DNA from: Elymus sibiricus
Taxonomy: Eukaryota; Streptophyta; Magnoliopsida; Poales; Poaceae
Reading direction: 5' to 3'
DNA: 64,000 bases
NCBI GenBank assembly: GCA_039707655.1
Contig: CM077666.1
Coordinates: 281,498,666 to 281,562,665, forward strand
The stretch's first letter is position 1. Each line of letters begins with the position of its first letter. The notes below the pieces were generated by a model that saw nothing but the letters and a program-made list of their open reading frames with translations, made no database searches and was not told the origin of the DNA. Of the stretch, positions 46,909-60,600 are shown in pieces. Both the position numbers and the translations under genes were made by a program.

Positions 46909-47740
46909 TGACGGATTTTGGGCTCCGCAAAACCCTAAGGAATTCGAACCCAGGGGCGTGTACGGAAATTCCCCAACAGCTTCGCCCCTCCCAAGATCGC
47001 AACACAATACCCCGCTCGATGGCGAGGAAGACGATGGCACACAAGTGTTTACCCAGGTTCGGGCCACTGTGAAGCGTAAAACCCTACTCCTGCTTTTGGT
47101 GGATTGCCTCGCGGGGAGGTTTGCGGATGAACTAGTACAGGGGTGTGTTTGCAGGGTGGTTCTCCTTTTCAACTACTGAGCTGCCTAGCCTCTATTTATA
47201 GCAGCTCGGGTCCTCTTCCCTTATCGCAATGGCGGGAAGGGATCCCTCAACGGCCAAATTTGAAAGGGAACAGGAGGTACATCTTATCCTGACGAAAGGT
47301 GGTCTTCGCCTACAAAGTTCGTGGTGGTGACGCGGTGGTGGGCTCGCCGGTGACATCCGTCCTGAGGTGCTCGCTGACCCGGTCTTGTTGCACCTGAATG
47401 GAAACCTTTGGCGGGGCTCCTTGGGAACCCGCGTCCATCCTTGTTGCCTTTGCACAAAAGAGGAAACTGCTCCCTCTGGTGCGCTGGCGCCTGCCTGGCC
47501 TGGCTGTCGTTATCCCTGACCTCCTGAGGCCGGGCGTTGCATAGGGACCTCCGCCGCTCAGGAGGAGGCCTGAGGAGGCCATCCCCTTCTGCCTTGACAC
47601 TACCCTTCCCACGAGGATGGGCTCCTCGCGAGGGTCTTGTCTTGAGCGAGGCCACACAGGGCCGTACGGAATGCCATGTGGGCCACGCCTTGGGCCGCAA
47701 GCAGGCAGGTCAGGGTACCCTGGTATCCAGAATGCTGACA
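46909..47740 (-). repeat. Element F 5' LTR (right copy)
   Basis: This is the second 832-bp LTR. A minus-strand TATA box CTATAAATA at 47193-47201 would start the F transcript leftward through Gag. Confidence 0.85.
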
Positions 47741-48133
47741 GACATACTGGGGAATCAGAATAGTCTTGTGAGGATCTTTTAGAATAGGATCAAGACCCTA
47801 AATGAAAAAATGGATGGGCTGACAAAGACAGTGAACGAGCTCAAGAAGGAAGTTGACAGCGTGCCCAGTCTAAACACTTCAGATGATGAGGATGACTTGG
47901 CTCTTAGGTCAGGCACTGACTTCACTACCCAGGCCAGATCAGCCACAGTGCCAGCTCTACATTTGAGGCCTTCTTCATCAGCACCTGCTACAGCCTCCTC
48001 AGCTCAATCAGCTCCAGTACCTCCCGTTGCTACTCCAACTCCATCCATGACATCAGCAGAGGTCTTCGCCGATGCAGTTCTCTCAACTCCTTCACCAGCT
48101 ATCGGAGGAGATCAGCCCCAGAAGAGTGCATAG
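47741..48133 (+). pseudogene. Element E additional ORF, 3' part
   Basis: After one copy of F's target duplication (47741-47745) the frame continues exactly from 28505. It starts with LGNQNSLVRIF, has a stop at 47780-47782, then a coiled-coil segment (NEKMDGLTKTVNELKKEV) and a Ser/Pro/Ala-rich tail, ending at TAG 48131-48133. The tail is low complexity. The full ORF would give about 699 residues. Confidence 0.65.
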
Positions 48134-48611
48134 ATATATACCTTTGAACTTTTTGGTAACTTGTTGCCAAAGGGGGAGAAGTGTATATAGATCTTTAGGC
48201 TTCGAGTGAGAGAGCGTTTGGTTTTTATCGCTTTTTCAAAAACATTTGGTCTTTTGGTTGCTTGTGTTAAACTTTTGTTGGTGTTTGATCATACGCTTAA
48301 TGTGTGTTGCTACTATTTCCTATCATTATGATGCTTATGAGATGATCATTCACCTTTGCTTGATTGTGTTGTGCTATGATGTTCATTCTTATTATTCTCG
48401 CACACCACCAAGTTGTATGTGACATGAAAGAGTGCCCCATGTACCTACGATTCTGCATTTGCATTCAAATGCAAATTTAAAATAATGCACAAATTTAGGG
48501 GGAGCTCTTGCTTATCACATACTTCTCAAAGCGACGATTATATTCATTGATTATATCATATGTCGAAGCTTTGATCTATATGTTGTCATCAATTACCAAA
48601 AAGGGGGAGAT
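48134..48611 (+). promoter_or_regulatory. Element E 3' region with three GGGGGAG polypurine tracts
   Basis: AAAGGGGGAGAA (48168-48179), TAGGGGGAGC (about 48496-48505) and AAAAGGGGGAGA (ending 48610, one base before the right LTR) are multiple polypurine tracts. This multiplicity is a published hallmark of sireviruses. The last tract is in the correct place to prime plus-strand synthesis. Confidence 0.75.
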
Positions 48612-48815
48612 TGAAAGAACATTTGCTCCCTTGGTGGTTTTGGTAATTAATAACAACATATATGTCATTGAACTAATGTTTCAACTAAGCATATTTCAGG
48701 AAAAGTTCAATGATACGGATGGCAAAAGGATTGTGGATAACCCCAAGATGCAAGGAAATGGATCGGCAAAGCTTCAAGCAAGAGGACTCTACATTTTACT
48801 TTGTGAGAAATCACT
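48612..48815 (+). repeat. Element E right LTR, 5' fragment
   Basis: It matches 21353-21556 of the left LTR and is cut at 48815 by element H. The last five bases, TCACT, would be H's target duplication, but the partner copy has been lost. Confidence 0.8.
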
Positions 48816-51800
48816 TGTCGGGACCCCAATCCTAAGCCATATGAATCCAGCCTATAACATGTCACACCACTTTGTGGCCTCACGCACGGTAACCCATGGC
48901 TGCCACCTTACCTTGGCCGGGACCGTTTGCGCCTTTTGGCTCATGGATATGATCATGTCGCTAGCATTCACACGTCAAAGAACCAGGGTCAACATAGCTA
49001 GTTATAGACCCAAGTGGCACAACCATACAGGGACAAGCATACGTAACCCAACAATGCAGGTGTCGGTCACCAGTGTGTGTAGACGAGTCATAGCAAGCTA
49101 CAGGGACTCCATTATGCCGTGGGACATAAATGTCATCAACTGCTCGTAGACGAGTCATAGCACGCTACATGGACTCCATTACACTGCGAGACATTTCCCC
49201 GAAGGGACAGACACAGCAGCAAGAAGGATACATGCCGGTCAATCAATGTGTTCAGAGCAGTAGCAAGCTACCAAGGCTCGGTGGAAGCGCAAGAGGCATT
49301 TCCCCATAAAGCAGGCTACTAAAGGTATACAGCTAGGTGTCGAATCCCACACATACCAATGTATTTCAATCATACACGCAATATGCACAAGATGTGTAGA
49401 TACAACATGGCATCACAACATAACATTTATTTAGAGGGCTCCGAAGAGCCAAATAGTATAATGTTACAAACAGGGTGGGTCACATGACCCAACATTGATA
49501 GCATACAAACAACAAGCAGAAGTTACATGTCTGGCTACAGACATCTACTAAAAGCAGCTGGAAGAGCCTGAAAAGCTACAACAACCCTACCAAAGGAGCC
49601 AGACTCCTGTCTGGGTTACTAAGCTAATCCGTCGATGTCAACATCAAGAACATAGAATGAACAACGTCTATCTCTGCAAAAATGTAAATAAGCAATAGTG
49701 AGTACGAAGGTACTCAGCAAGTCTGACATCAGAACTAACTACATATGCATCATGTTTCATTGAACGGGATTGTGGGGTTTACCGCATAATTCCAACTTTG
49801 ACCTTTGGCTAAACTAGACTACGTCAAAGTAACCAATGTATCACTACTCTCTCGTCTCCCTACGAGAGAGCACACACGAGTCCACATGTTCACCATATCA
49901 ATACACCACTATGGATCCTCTCTCGTCTTCCTACGAGAAGCCATCCATAGCACTCACACTTATCTGGAGTATTTTAGAGTATTCATTCAATTGTCTATGA
50001 ACAATGCAAGTCTCCATGTAGTCCATATCCACGAACGCGGCTATTCGAATAGATAGATTACCCTGCAGGGGTGTACTTCGTCACACATGCTCCCGCCACT
50101 TACTGCCGTGTGCATGTAAAAAGGCACCTCGGCAACCTTCAAGCGGAAGCCCAATGAGGGAGTCGGCCACGGATGTTAACTTACAACGACTCTAGCCCAA
50201 GGCAGTCGCCTAATTGAGTTGGTCACCACAATCGAGAATCCAGCCGTGTTTCACGATTCGGACTCAGAAGTTATGTACAGGGCCCCAAGCCGGTCCCGGT
50301 TGGGCCGTTCATTCACTTCGTAGGCCCGGCCACATCCTATCAACGTTTTGAACTAGTGCGACTCCAGGGCAGAGAACAGGGTAGGTTAATAGGCCAAGAG
50401 AGCTTGAGTTACCGGAGCCCAATGTGCAGTAGTAGCTAGTCTTGGAACACAAACACAGAACTCAGTTCCCATGAGCGGCTTCAATGAGACAACCCATCAT
50501 GTACTCCTACATGGCCTCTCATCGTACCTTTACCAAAATAGGTTCAACACTTAACCCGCATCATCAGGACACAATTGTTTCGCTCCAGTTCATCACCCAG
50601 ATGAATCACACCTGACACAACTCTAAGCATAGCAAAGCATAACAGGGTTATAGCACAACATGGCTCAAGCATCTACCAGGTATGCTAGGTTGCTTGGTTT
50701 AGCTATTTACTGTGACAATGATAGGTCATGCAAAGGAGTGGGTTCATCTACCGCAACACAAGTAGCAGTTGAATCGCATTGTCCTAATACATTGAAATGA
50801 GAGCAAGAGCGAGAGAGTGGGATTGTATCGAATATGCTCAAGGGGGATTGCTTGCCTATTTATCGGAAGAGCTCAGCTGTTCTTCGATGTCGTTGATAAC
50901 TACGTCTCGCAAGTCTATCGACAAGGACAAACGAGGTATAAATTAAGCAAGGCAAATGCTTCACAATGATGCATGATAATGTCATGGCAATATGTTGCTG
51001 ATTGAGCTAATGCATCTATCCACATGTTAAATGAAGATGGTTTGAACCCAAGGTTCAAAATCAGCTCCATATGTGAAGAGGCCTATTGTATTTGGAACAA
51101 AATGTCCAAGTTTTCCTATTTAGCTTGCTCTAACATGAATGAAAATGCCACCGTTAGATTCATTGGATTTCTCTGATAATATTTCATATATAAATTATTT
51201 TCATCTGACTTACAGATTATTTTCTATGAATTTTTGAAGTTTTAAACATTTTCTAGATTATTTTTATTACAGAAATTAAATACTGCATTAGCCTGACATC
51301 ATTATGACATCAGCCAGTCAATAGACCCGGTCCCAGGTCAAACCTGACCAGTGGGGCCCCCATGTCAGCCTCTCATAACTAATTGCTTTTTATTAAAACC
51401 TAACCCGGGGTTATTTAGCATCTGGCCCCACCTGTCGGTAGGTCGGGGTTGACTAATGGGTGATTAGGGCTAATCCTAATCACCTGGAAGACTGGACCCA
51501 CCTGTTAGTGGCCCTGGCTGGTGGCTCATCACCGGTCGCCTCTGGCCACGACGGAGTCCGCTCTGGAGACACGGGAATGGCGGAGGAGGGCACCACTGCG
51601 CTACTCGCGCTCGCGCGCATCCAGTGGCTAGGTGGGGGGCTCGGGGACCGGTCAGGATGCACGCCGGCGATCACATCCATGGTGGCGGCCCGTACGGGCT
51701 CGACGTCGTGGGGCTACAGAGCACGGGAGGACGACTGGGAGAGGGGGAGGAGCATCAGCGGCTCACCGCGGAGCGATCTGAGGTGCTGGTGAGGTCGGAG

Positions 51801-52685
51801 AGGGGCGGGAACCGATGAATTCGACGTCGGTGGCCGGCGGGTGCCGAAGTTGAAGAAGATGGCGACAGCGATGCAGAACGGCCTCTGGCCTCGATTCCTA
51901 TAGTGGAGAGGAGCAGGGCGATGCGGCGGAGCTCGTGAGCAGTAAGGCAGGCGAGGCGGAGCCGGTGGTTGCGGGTGCGGCGAGCAGCGGCGACGGTGGC
52001 GCTCGGGCAGAGGAGAGGGAAGAGAGCAGGGGGAGAGGACGAGCACAGGGAGAGTGAGAGAGAGTCGGGGGGGGGGGGGCGACTCCAGGGAGAAGGGGAG
52101 GCAGCGAGGCAGGAGGTGGCCTCGCGCGTGGCCACGCACTTCAGGCGCGTGCCCCTGTCCTCCTGGCGGGAGGTCAGGGACGACTGGCACTTGGGCCAGA
52201 TGGGCCGCCCAGTGCCAGGCCTAAGGTAAGCCAGGTAAGTGGCCTTTTCTTTTTATTTGTTTTCTATTTTTTCAGACATTTGTTTTGGCTCAAAATAAAA
52301 TAGCTAGCCATTTGTATAAATCCTGAAAATTGTCATGTGGGCTAGGTATAAATAACTAGTGCCACATAAGAAGTTTCAGCATTTTTGAACTTATATTTTA
52401 TATATAATAAATATAAATCCAATGCATTTACTTTTTGATTAACTCAAATGCCCAATATAAAATGTTTCTGTTACTCCAAAATATTGGTTGGTATTTTTAC
52501 CTAAGTCCAATATTTTATTCGAATACCATGGTCATTTTCTTGGAACTATTTGAACCAATTTTTATATTGCCTTTTGACAAAAATTTGAATAATGAGGCTT
52601 GATCAAATCCTCATTTCAATTTCATTTGAAATTTAAATGCATGCATGAATGCATTGGCAAGCATTAAGAAACTAAGGCTATGACA
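48816..52685 (-). repeat. Element H 3' LTR (left copy, complete)
   Basis: This 3870-bp LTR contains a GC-rich block (51460-52230), where many overlapping frames on both strands are compositional, and a run of 11 or more G near 52069, the length of which may be unreliable. The rest is A/T-rich and has no supported gene. Confidence 0.85.
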
Positions 52686-52708
52686 ACTCACCCACACTAA
52701 ACAAGAAT

Positions 52709-53899
52709 CTAGTCCTGAGATTCAGGAGTAGTCGGGAAGAGTGCAAGGTACTCAAGTCGAAGACGATCTTCGCACTCCCAGGTTGCTTCATCCTTGGAAT
52801 GGTGCGACCACTGAACCTTGAGAAACTTGATGATGCGACGCCGAGTGCTACGCTCGGCTTCATCGAGAATACGAACAGGATATTGTCGATATGAGAGGTC
52901 ATTTTGAAGATCAAGCGTTTCGTGGTCTACTTCGCGGTCAGGATCCTTGAAGCAACGCCTGAGTTGAGAAACGTGGAACACATCATGAACTTTGGAAAGT
53001 TGCGGAGGTAGTTCCAATTGGTAGGCAACCTCTCCTCGTTTGGTGAGAATGTGAAAAGGACCAATGTAACGAGGAGCCAATTTGCCTTTGATACCGAAAC
53101 GATGGGTACCCTTAAGGGGTGTAACCCGATGGTAAGCCTTCTCGTCGACTTCATAACTTACGTCCTTATGACGATGGTCATATTGACTCTTTTGGCAAGA
53201 CTGGGCTGTTTTTAGATTCTCACGAATGATGTGAACTAGCTCTTCTGCATCCTGGATCATATCCAGTCTAAATAATTGTCTTTCACCGGTTTCTGACCAG
53301 TTTAATGGCGTTCGACATCTTCGTCCATACAACACTTCAAAAGGAGCTTTGCCCAGACTAGACTGGAAGCTGTTGTTATAAGCAAACTCGGCGAATGGAA
53401 GACATTTCTCCCAGTTCATTCTGAATGAGATAACACATGCTCTGAGCATATCTTCAAGAATTTGATTGACTCTTTCAACTTGACCACTTGACTGAGGATG
53501 ATAAGCGGTGCTAAAGGAGAGATGGGTTCCCATAGCATTCTGGAAACTTTCCCAAAATCGAGAAGTGAAAAGACTTCTACGATCTGAATTGATCTCTAGA
53601 GGAACACCATGAAGAGAAACTATTCGAGAGATATATAGGTCTGCTAACTGACTAGCAGTTATACTTTCTTGAACTGGAAGGAAATGAGCAACTTTCGAAA
53701 GGCGATCGATGACCACGAAGGTGGCATCATTCCCTTTCTTAGTCTTTGGAAAGCTGGTGATGAAATCCATACCGACCTTGTCCCATTTCCACTCAGGAAT
53801 AGCCAAGGGCTGAAGAGTGCCAGCAGGCCTTTGGTGCTCTGCCTTAACATGATGACAAATGTCACAGTTAGCAATGAACTGAGCGATTTCTCTCTTCAT
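52709..53899 (-). pseudogene. pol: Element H integrase with chromodomain
   Basis: The frame starts within the zinc-binding region (CDICHHVKAEHQRPAG). The core carries the D,D,E residues in VGMDFITSFP, INSDRRSLF and GQVERVNQILED, all present. The C-terminal region includes the GPF module (KLAPRYIGPFHIL). A chromodomain at the end reads YPVRILDEAERSTRRR...VKVQW-like with FLKVQWSHHSKDEATWE, which in chromoviruses can direct integration to chromatin marks. It is in the same frame as RT-RNase H but separated by stops at 54005 and about 53910. The domain is otherwise open for 396 residues. Confidence 0.9.
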
Positions 53900-54004
53900 C
53901 CGGGTCTACCAGAACCTCTGGCGTAGGTCCTGATACATCTTGGTACTACCTGGATTAATCATGAGAGGAGATTTATTAGCTTCTTTAAGGATCAACTCTC
54001 GGAG

Positions 54005-55489
54005 TTATTGCTTCCTGGGAACCACCAAGCGGTCCTCAAAGAATACAACACCTTGATCATCTATCGAGAAGCGTCCAGCAACTCCTCTAGCGATGTTGCT
54101 CTTGATCCGGGAAATTCCCATATCCTGCTTCTGAGCAGCAATGATCTGATTCTGAAGAGTCAGTTTCATCACCAAGGTAGAAAGGAATCCTCGAGGAACA
54201 ATGTGAAGATTTAACTTACGAAATTCCTCGTGGAGAAGTGGTTGACTTTGTAGCAACATGAGGTTGTTACAATAGGATTTATGACTTAGTGCATCAGCCA
54301 TGACATTGGCTTTGCCTGGGGTGTAAGATATTCCTAAGTCATAGTCTGTAATCAACTCAATCCACCGTCTTTGTCTGAGATTCAAATTCGGTTGGGTGAA
54401 TATATATTTGAGACTCTGGTGATCAGTGTATATTTCGCAAGGATTACCCAGAAGGTAATGTCGCCAAGTGACAAGTGCATGGACTACCGCGGCAAGTTCC
54501 AGATCATGTGTTGGATAATTCTCCTCATGTGGACGCAACTGTCGAGATTCGTAGGCAATCACATGACGATCTTGCATAAGAATGCAACCTAGACCTTGTC
54601 GCGAAGCATCGCAGTAGATAACAAAGTCCTTTGTGAAATCCAGGGGTATAAGTACCGGGGCAGTAGTCAGTCGTCTTTTCAACTCCTGAAAACTTTCCTC
54701 ACACTTTGGAGTCAACTCGAACTTCTTATCTTTCTTGAGGAGTTCAGTTAGAGGTTTGGCAACTTTGGAGAATTTCTCAACGAAGCGGCGACAGTAGCTC
54801 GCTAAGCCAAGGAAACTCCTAACTTGCTTCACCGATTCAGGTTGAGTCCAGTCAAGGACAGCTTGAACTCTCTCGGGATTGACAACAATACCTTTCGCAG
54901 AGATTACGTGACCTAGATAGGTCACTTCTGGCAACCAGAATTCGCACTTGGAGAATTTGGCGTAAAGGCAATGCTCTCGAAGTTTCATCAATACCAGCCT
55001 AAGATGCTCAGCATGTTCTTCTTCGTTCTTCAAGTATATCAGAATATCATCGAGGTAAACCATGACAAATTTGTCCAAATACTCCATGAAGATCGAATTC
55101 ATTAAGCGGGAGAAGGTGGTTGGGGCATTGGTTAGACCGAAGGACATGACGGTGTACTCATATTGGCCATAACGAGTGACAAAAGCTGTCTTAGGAATGT
55201 CCCCGTTCCTGATTTTGATTTGATGATAACCAAATATCAAATCCATCTTGGAGAAGAATGCGGATCCAGCGAGCTGATCATACAGATCGTTGATCCTGGG
55301 GAGCGGATATTTGTTCTTTATCGTGACCAGATTAACCGGTCGATAATCGACAACCATCTGGTCCGTACCATCCTTCTTCTTGACAAAGAGGACAGGACAA
55401 GCCCATGGAGAAGAACTAGGATGGATGAAACCTTTCTTAAAAGATTCATCAAGTTGGATTTTAAGCTCAGCTAGTTCTTGGGGTGACAT
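54005..55489 (-). pseudogene. pol: Element H reverse transcriptase and RNase H
   Basis: 494 open residues cover RT and RNase H. RT shows [49 protein letters not shown] and the YLDDILIY active site. RNase H shows [24 protein letters not shown] and [10 protein letters not shown], and ADALSHK marks its end. All catalytic acidic residues look intact. It copies the element RNA to DNA and removes the RNA strand. The upstream part of pol (55490-55660) is in the same frame but behind a stop at 55661-55663. Confidence 0.9.
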
Positions 55490-55660
55490 CTTATATGATC
55501 TCCGAGCAATCGGAGCGGTTCCTAGAATAAGGTCTATGACAAACTCTACTTCTCTGTCAGGTGGAACACCTCGCAGTTCTTCTGGAAAGACATCCAGGAA
55601 GTCACGGACTACCGGGATGTTCTCAAGGTCTGGAAGAGGATTGGCATTGAGAGAATATAT

Positions 55661-57147
55661 CTACCCTTCTGGAATACGGGTTTGGACTTTGACTGTCTGG
55701 CCAGAAGGGTGGGTAACCTGAACAGACCTAGTGAAACAATCAATTTTGGCATGATGGGCTATCATCCAATCCATCCCCAAAATGATATTGATGTACGAAG
55801 ACTTAAGAGCTATCAGAGAAGCAAGGAACACCAAACCATCAACAAGGATTTGATTTCCATGGCTCACTCTAGCAGTTTGCCATCTAGAACCTGGAGTTTG
55901 AACTTCCAAAGGAGTTGGCATAATATCAAAGGACATATCATGCGACAGAGCATACCTTTCAGAGATGAAAGAGTGGGATGCTCCAGAGTCAAATAGAACT
56001 GAAGCTAGATGAGAATTGACAAGAAGCATCTTAAGCACGACATTAGCATCATCTTTAGCTTCTTCTGCAGATACATGGTGCACACATCCACGAGTATACA
56101 CAACTGACCTGGCATTAAACTTCTTGATTTGGGGCTTGCCACGACCGGCAACATTGCTTGAAGAGGATGGAACATTTGCTCGCAAAGGGCAATTCTTTGA
56201 ATAATGTCTAGGCTGACTGCACTTGAAGCATGCTCCATGAATGGGTAGGGGATCTGGTTTGATCATCTGGTTGATGAGGTTCTTCTGGGGAACACATGGC
56301 ATCGGCAGACGAGGCGCAACATAGGATGGCTTCGGTGCATATCCGGGAGGGAGAGCGGCGTTCGGAATCCATATTCTATGCCTCTGAGATATAGAGACTG
56401 AGATGACCCAAAATCACAGTTGTGCTTGTGAGATTCCTCATAGGTCATCCTACCAGTTTCTGCTTGGATGGCTTTGTTCACAAGAACCTGGAAGGTAGCG
56501 AACTCATGCAGATTGAGGTCACGACGTAGCTCTGGGTCGAGACGCTTCCTGAACCTTGCTTGCTTCTTGGCATCTGTGGATACTTCTTCAGGTGCATAAT
56601 GCGCGAGGCATCCAAACTCTTGACTATAGGCATCAACATCCATCTTGCCTTGGGTTAGATTGCAGAACTCCTCTTGCTTACGATCTATCAGGGCCTGGGG
56701 AATATGATGCTCTCAGAAAGCCTCACAGAATTCCTTCCATGAAGTAGATTGGCCTGCAGGTCGCATGGCCTCGATGTTTTCCCACCATAGGCTGGCGGAA
56801 CCTTCAAGGTGATAAGCGGCATAGGTGACCTTGTCGCCTTCAGCCACGTTTGCATAACGCAGCTTGTTGTTGATACTCCGGAGCCAATCATCTGCGTCCA
56901 CTGGATCAATGGAATGATGGAAAGTGGGCGGTTGCAACTTGATGAAGTCTCTGATGGATACTAGCTCATTGCGACGATGGGCTATATTCTGCTCGATGTG
57001 CTCCAACAGACGGTTGGTGGCACGCTTGTTCCTCTCAACTTCTAGCATAACCTCTGCCAACAGAGGCGGGCTGGGAGGATCTTCTGCATCCCTACCATCT
57101 CCATGATTCTGACCACGACTAGCAAATCTCCGGTTTACTAGCGACAT
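55661..57147 (-). pseudogene. gag: Element H Gag and protease
   Basis: ATG at 57147 opens Gag with RDFIKLQPPTFHHSIDPVDADDWLRSI, EGSASLWWENI and RLDPELRRDLNLHEFATF, the chromovirus Gag pattern. A stop occurs near 56714, and a frameshift between about 56300 and 56420 moves the remainder into the pol frame. The zinc knuckle CFKCSQPRHYSKNC lies at about 56233-56190. The aspartic protease follows, with LFDSGASHSFI at about 55980 and IILGMDW near 55775. 57148-57590 is the leader. Confidence 0.85.
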
Positions 57148-57590
57148 CCTGAAGGAAAACCAGGGTTCAAAAACAAGGAAGAACACTAGAACATATCTAA
57201 ACCTAGAAGAACTCAGACAGCATAACAACTGTACGGGTATGAAATATGAGGCAACCTGCACAAGTTTTGGGCAGCATAACAGCTCAACATCATGGTTCAA
57301 GGCACAGGGAGAACATAGGCATCACTTCTCACAACTCTGATGGGACATGACTTGACACAAACAACCATTTTATCAGTCTGTGGTCCAGTAACTCGTCATC
57401 CTAGTAGATAGGTATGAAACCTAGTCCTTAATCCCCATAGCAAGGAAGAGGATGACCCAAAATAGAGTAACTTGAGGAAAGGAGTAAAAAGAGCCTTACG
57501 TTCCCTTCCACAATCAATTCCCTTATATAACTAAAGCATTACTAGATTCAACATCGACCAGTTTGGCTTCGTAAACCTATAGACAGTTTG

Positions 57591-57602
57591 GCTCTGATAC
57601 CA
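57591..57602 (-). promoter_or_regulatory. Element H primer-binding site
   Basis: The minus strand reads TGGTATCAGAGC, identical to the usual initiator-Met tRNA site, five bases from the right LTR. It fixes the element's orientation. Confidence 0.9.
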
Positions 57603-57607
57603 ACGTA

Positions 57608-60600
57608 TGTCGGGACCCTGATCCTAAGCCATATGAATCTAGCCTATAACATGTCACACCACTTTGCGGCCTCACGCACGGTAACCCACGGCTGCCACCT
57701 TACCTTGGCCGGGACCATTTGTGCCTTTTGGTTCATGGATATGATCATGTCGCTAGCATTCACACGTCAAAGAACCCGGTTCGACATAGCTAGTTATAGA
57801 CCCAAGTGGCACAACCGTACAGGGACAGGCATACGTAACCCAACAATGCAGGTGTTGGTCATCAGCGTGTGTAGACGAGTCATAGCAAGCTACATGGAGT
57901 CCATTACGCTGTGGGACATAAATGTCATCAAATGCACGTAGATGAGTCATAGCAGGCTACATGGACTCCATTACACTGCGAGACATTTCCCCGAAGGGAC
58001 AGACACAGCAGCAAGAAGGATACACGCCGATCAATCAATGTGTCCAGAGCAGTAGCAAGCTACAAAGGCTTGGTGGAAGCACAAGAGGCATTTCCTCGTA
58101 AAGCATGCTACTAATGGTATACAACTAGGTGTCGAATCCCACACATACCAATGCATTTCAATCATACATGCAATATGCACGATATGTGTAGATACAACAT
58201 GGCATCACAACAAAACTCTACAACATAACATTTATTTAGAGGGCTCCGAAGAGCCAACATAGTATAATGTTACAAACGGGGTGGGTCACATGACCCAACA
58301 TTCAGAGCATGCAAACAACAAGCGGAAGTTACATGCCTGGGTATAGACATCTACTAAAAGCGGCCGGAAGAGCCTAAAAAGCTACAACGACCCTACCAAA
58401 GGAGCCAAACTCCTGTCTGGGTTACTAAGCTAATTTGTCGATGTCAACATCAAGAAGAACATAGAATGAACAACGTCTATATCTTCAAAAATGTAAATAA
58501 GCAACAGTGAGTACGAAGGTACTCAGCAAGTCTTACATCAGAACTAACTACATATGCATCATGTTTCAATGAACGGGATTGTGGGGTTTATCGCAGAATG
58601 CCAGCTTTGACCTTTGACTTAGCTAGACTACGACAAAGTAACCAATGTATCACTACTCTCTCGTCTCCCTACGAGAGAGCACACACGAGTCCACATGTTC
58701 ACCATATCAATACACCACTATGGATCCTCTCTCGTCTTCCTACGAGAAGCCATCCATAGCACTCACACTTACCTGGAGTATTTTAGAGTATCCATTCAAT
58801 TGTCTATGAACAATGCAAGTCTCCAAGTAGTCCATATCCGTGGACACGGCTATTCGAATAGATAGATTACCCTGCAGGGGTGTACTTCGTCACACATGCT
58901 CCCGCCCCTTACTGCCATGTGCACGTAAAAAGGCACCTCGGCAACCTTCAAGCAGAAGCCCAATGAGGGAGTCGGCCACGGATGTTCACTTACAATGACT
59001 CTAGCCCAAGGCAGTCGCCTAACTGAGTTGGTCACCACAATCGAGAATCCAGCCGTGTTTCACGATTCAAACTTAGAAGTTATGTATAGGGCCCCAAGCC
59101 GGTCCTGGTTGGGCCGTTCATTCACTTCGCAGGCCCGGCCACATCCTATCAACGTTTCGAACTAGTGCGACTCCTGGACAGAGAACAGGGTAGGTTAATA
59201 GGCCGAGAGAGCTCGAGTTATCGGAGCCCAATATGCGGTAGTAGCTAGTCTTGAAACACAAACACATAACTCAGTTCCTATGAGCGGCTTCAATGAGACA
59301 ACCCACCATGTACTCCTACATGGCCTCTCATCGCGACCTTTACCAAAACAGGTTCAACACTTAACCCTGATCATCAGGACACAATCGTTTAACTCCGGTT
59401 CATCACCCAGATGAATCAGACCTGACACAACTCTAAGCATAGCAAAGCATAACAGAGTTCTAGCACAACATGACTCAAGCATCTACCAGGTATGCTAGGT
59501 TGCTTGGTTTAGCTATTTACTGTGACAATGACATGTCATGCAAAGGAGTGGGTTCATCTACCGCAACACAAGTAGCAGTTGAATCACATTGTCCTAATGC
59601 ATTGAAATTAGAGCAAGAGCGAGAGAGTGGGATTGTATCGAATATGCTCAAGGGGGGTTGCTTGCCTATTTATCGGAAGAACTCAGCTGTTCTTTGATGT
59701 CGTCGATAACTACGTCTCGCAAGTCTATCGACAAGGACAAACAAGGGATAAATTAAGCAAGGCAAATGCTTCACAATGATGCATGATAATGGCATGGCAA
59801 TATGTTGCTGATTGAGCTAATGCATCTATCCACATGTTAAATGAAGATGGTTTGAACCCAAGGTTCAAAATCAGCTCCATATGTGAAGTGGCCTATTGTA
59901 TTTGGAACAAAATTTCCAAGTTTGCCTATTTATCTTGCTCTAACATGCATGAAAATGCCACCATTAGATTCATTGGATTTTTTTGATAATTTTTCATATA
60001 TAAATTATTTTCATCTGACTTACAGATTATTTTCTATGAATTTTTGAAGTTTTAAACATTTTCTGGATTATTTTTATTACAAAAATTAAATACTGCATCA
60101 CCCTGACGTCATTATGATGTCAGCCAGTCAATAGACCCGGTCCCAGGTCAAACATGACCAGTGGGGCCCCCATGTCAACCTCTCATAACTAATTGCTTTT
60201 TATTAAAACCTAACCCGGGGTTATTTAGCATCTGGCCCCACCTGTTAGTGGGTCAGGGTTGACTAATGGGTGATTAGGGCTAATCCTAATCACCTGGCAG
60301 ACCGGACCCACCTGTCGGTGGCCCTGGCCGGCGACTCGTCGCTGGTCGCCTCTGGAGCCACGGGAACGGCGGAGGAGGGCATCACTGCGCTCCTCGCGCT
60401 CGCGCACATCCAGTGGCTAGGTGGGGGCTCAGGGAACGGCCGGGATGCATGCCGGCGACCACGTTCACGGCGGCGGCCCGTACGGGCTTGACGGCATGGG
60501 GCTACAGAGCACGGGAGGATGACGGGGAGAGGGGGAGTAGCATCAGCGGCTCACCGCGGAGCGATCTGAGGCGCTGGCGAGGTCGGAGAGGGGCGAGAAC

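Larger units (their letters stand above)
28506..47740 (-). mobile_element. Element F: Tat/Retand-like Gypsy retrotransposon with antisense ORF, interrupted by element G
   Basis: Two 832-bp LTRs (28506-29337 and 46909-47740) begin TGTCAG or TGACGG and end CCGACA or CTGACA. The target duplication is GAAAT (28501-28505) and GACAT (47741-47745), one mismatch. Gag, protease and a partial RT lie on the minus strand in that order from the right, so transcription starts in the right LTR. RNase H and integrase are missing. On the opposite strand near the 3' LTR is a long additional ORF, with tandem repeats between it and the RT. This organisation is known for Tat-lineage elements such as Retand and Grande. 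Hand inspection of the first 260 bp of the LTRs suggests about 7 percent divergence, an old insertion. Confidence 0.85.

Noticed and set aside
52069..52080. G homopolymer of 11 or more bases
   Set aside because: The other LTR has an interrupted shorter run at the matching place. It is more likely a simple-sequence or sequencing feature than a functional quadruplex.
51460..52230. Several long Arg/Pro-rich frames on both strands in the H LTR, repeated at 60270-61071
   Set aside because: They overlap each other on both strands in a GC-rich block, occur in both LTR copies with frame differences, and show no domain. They are compositional.
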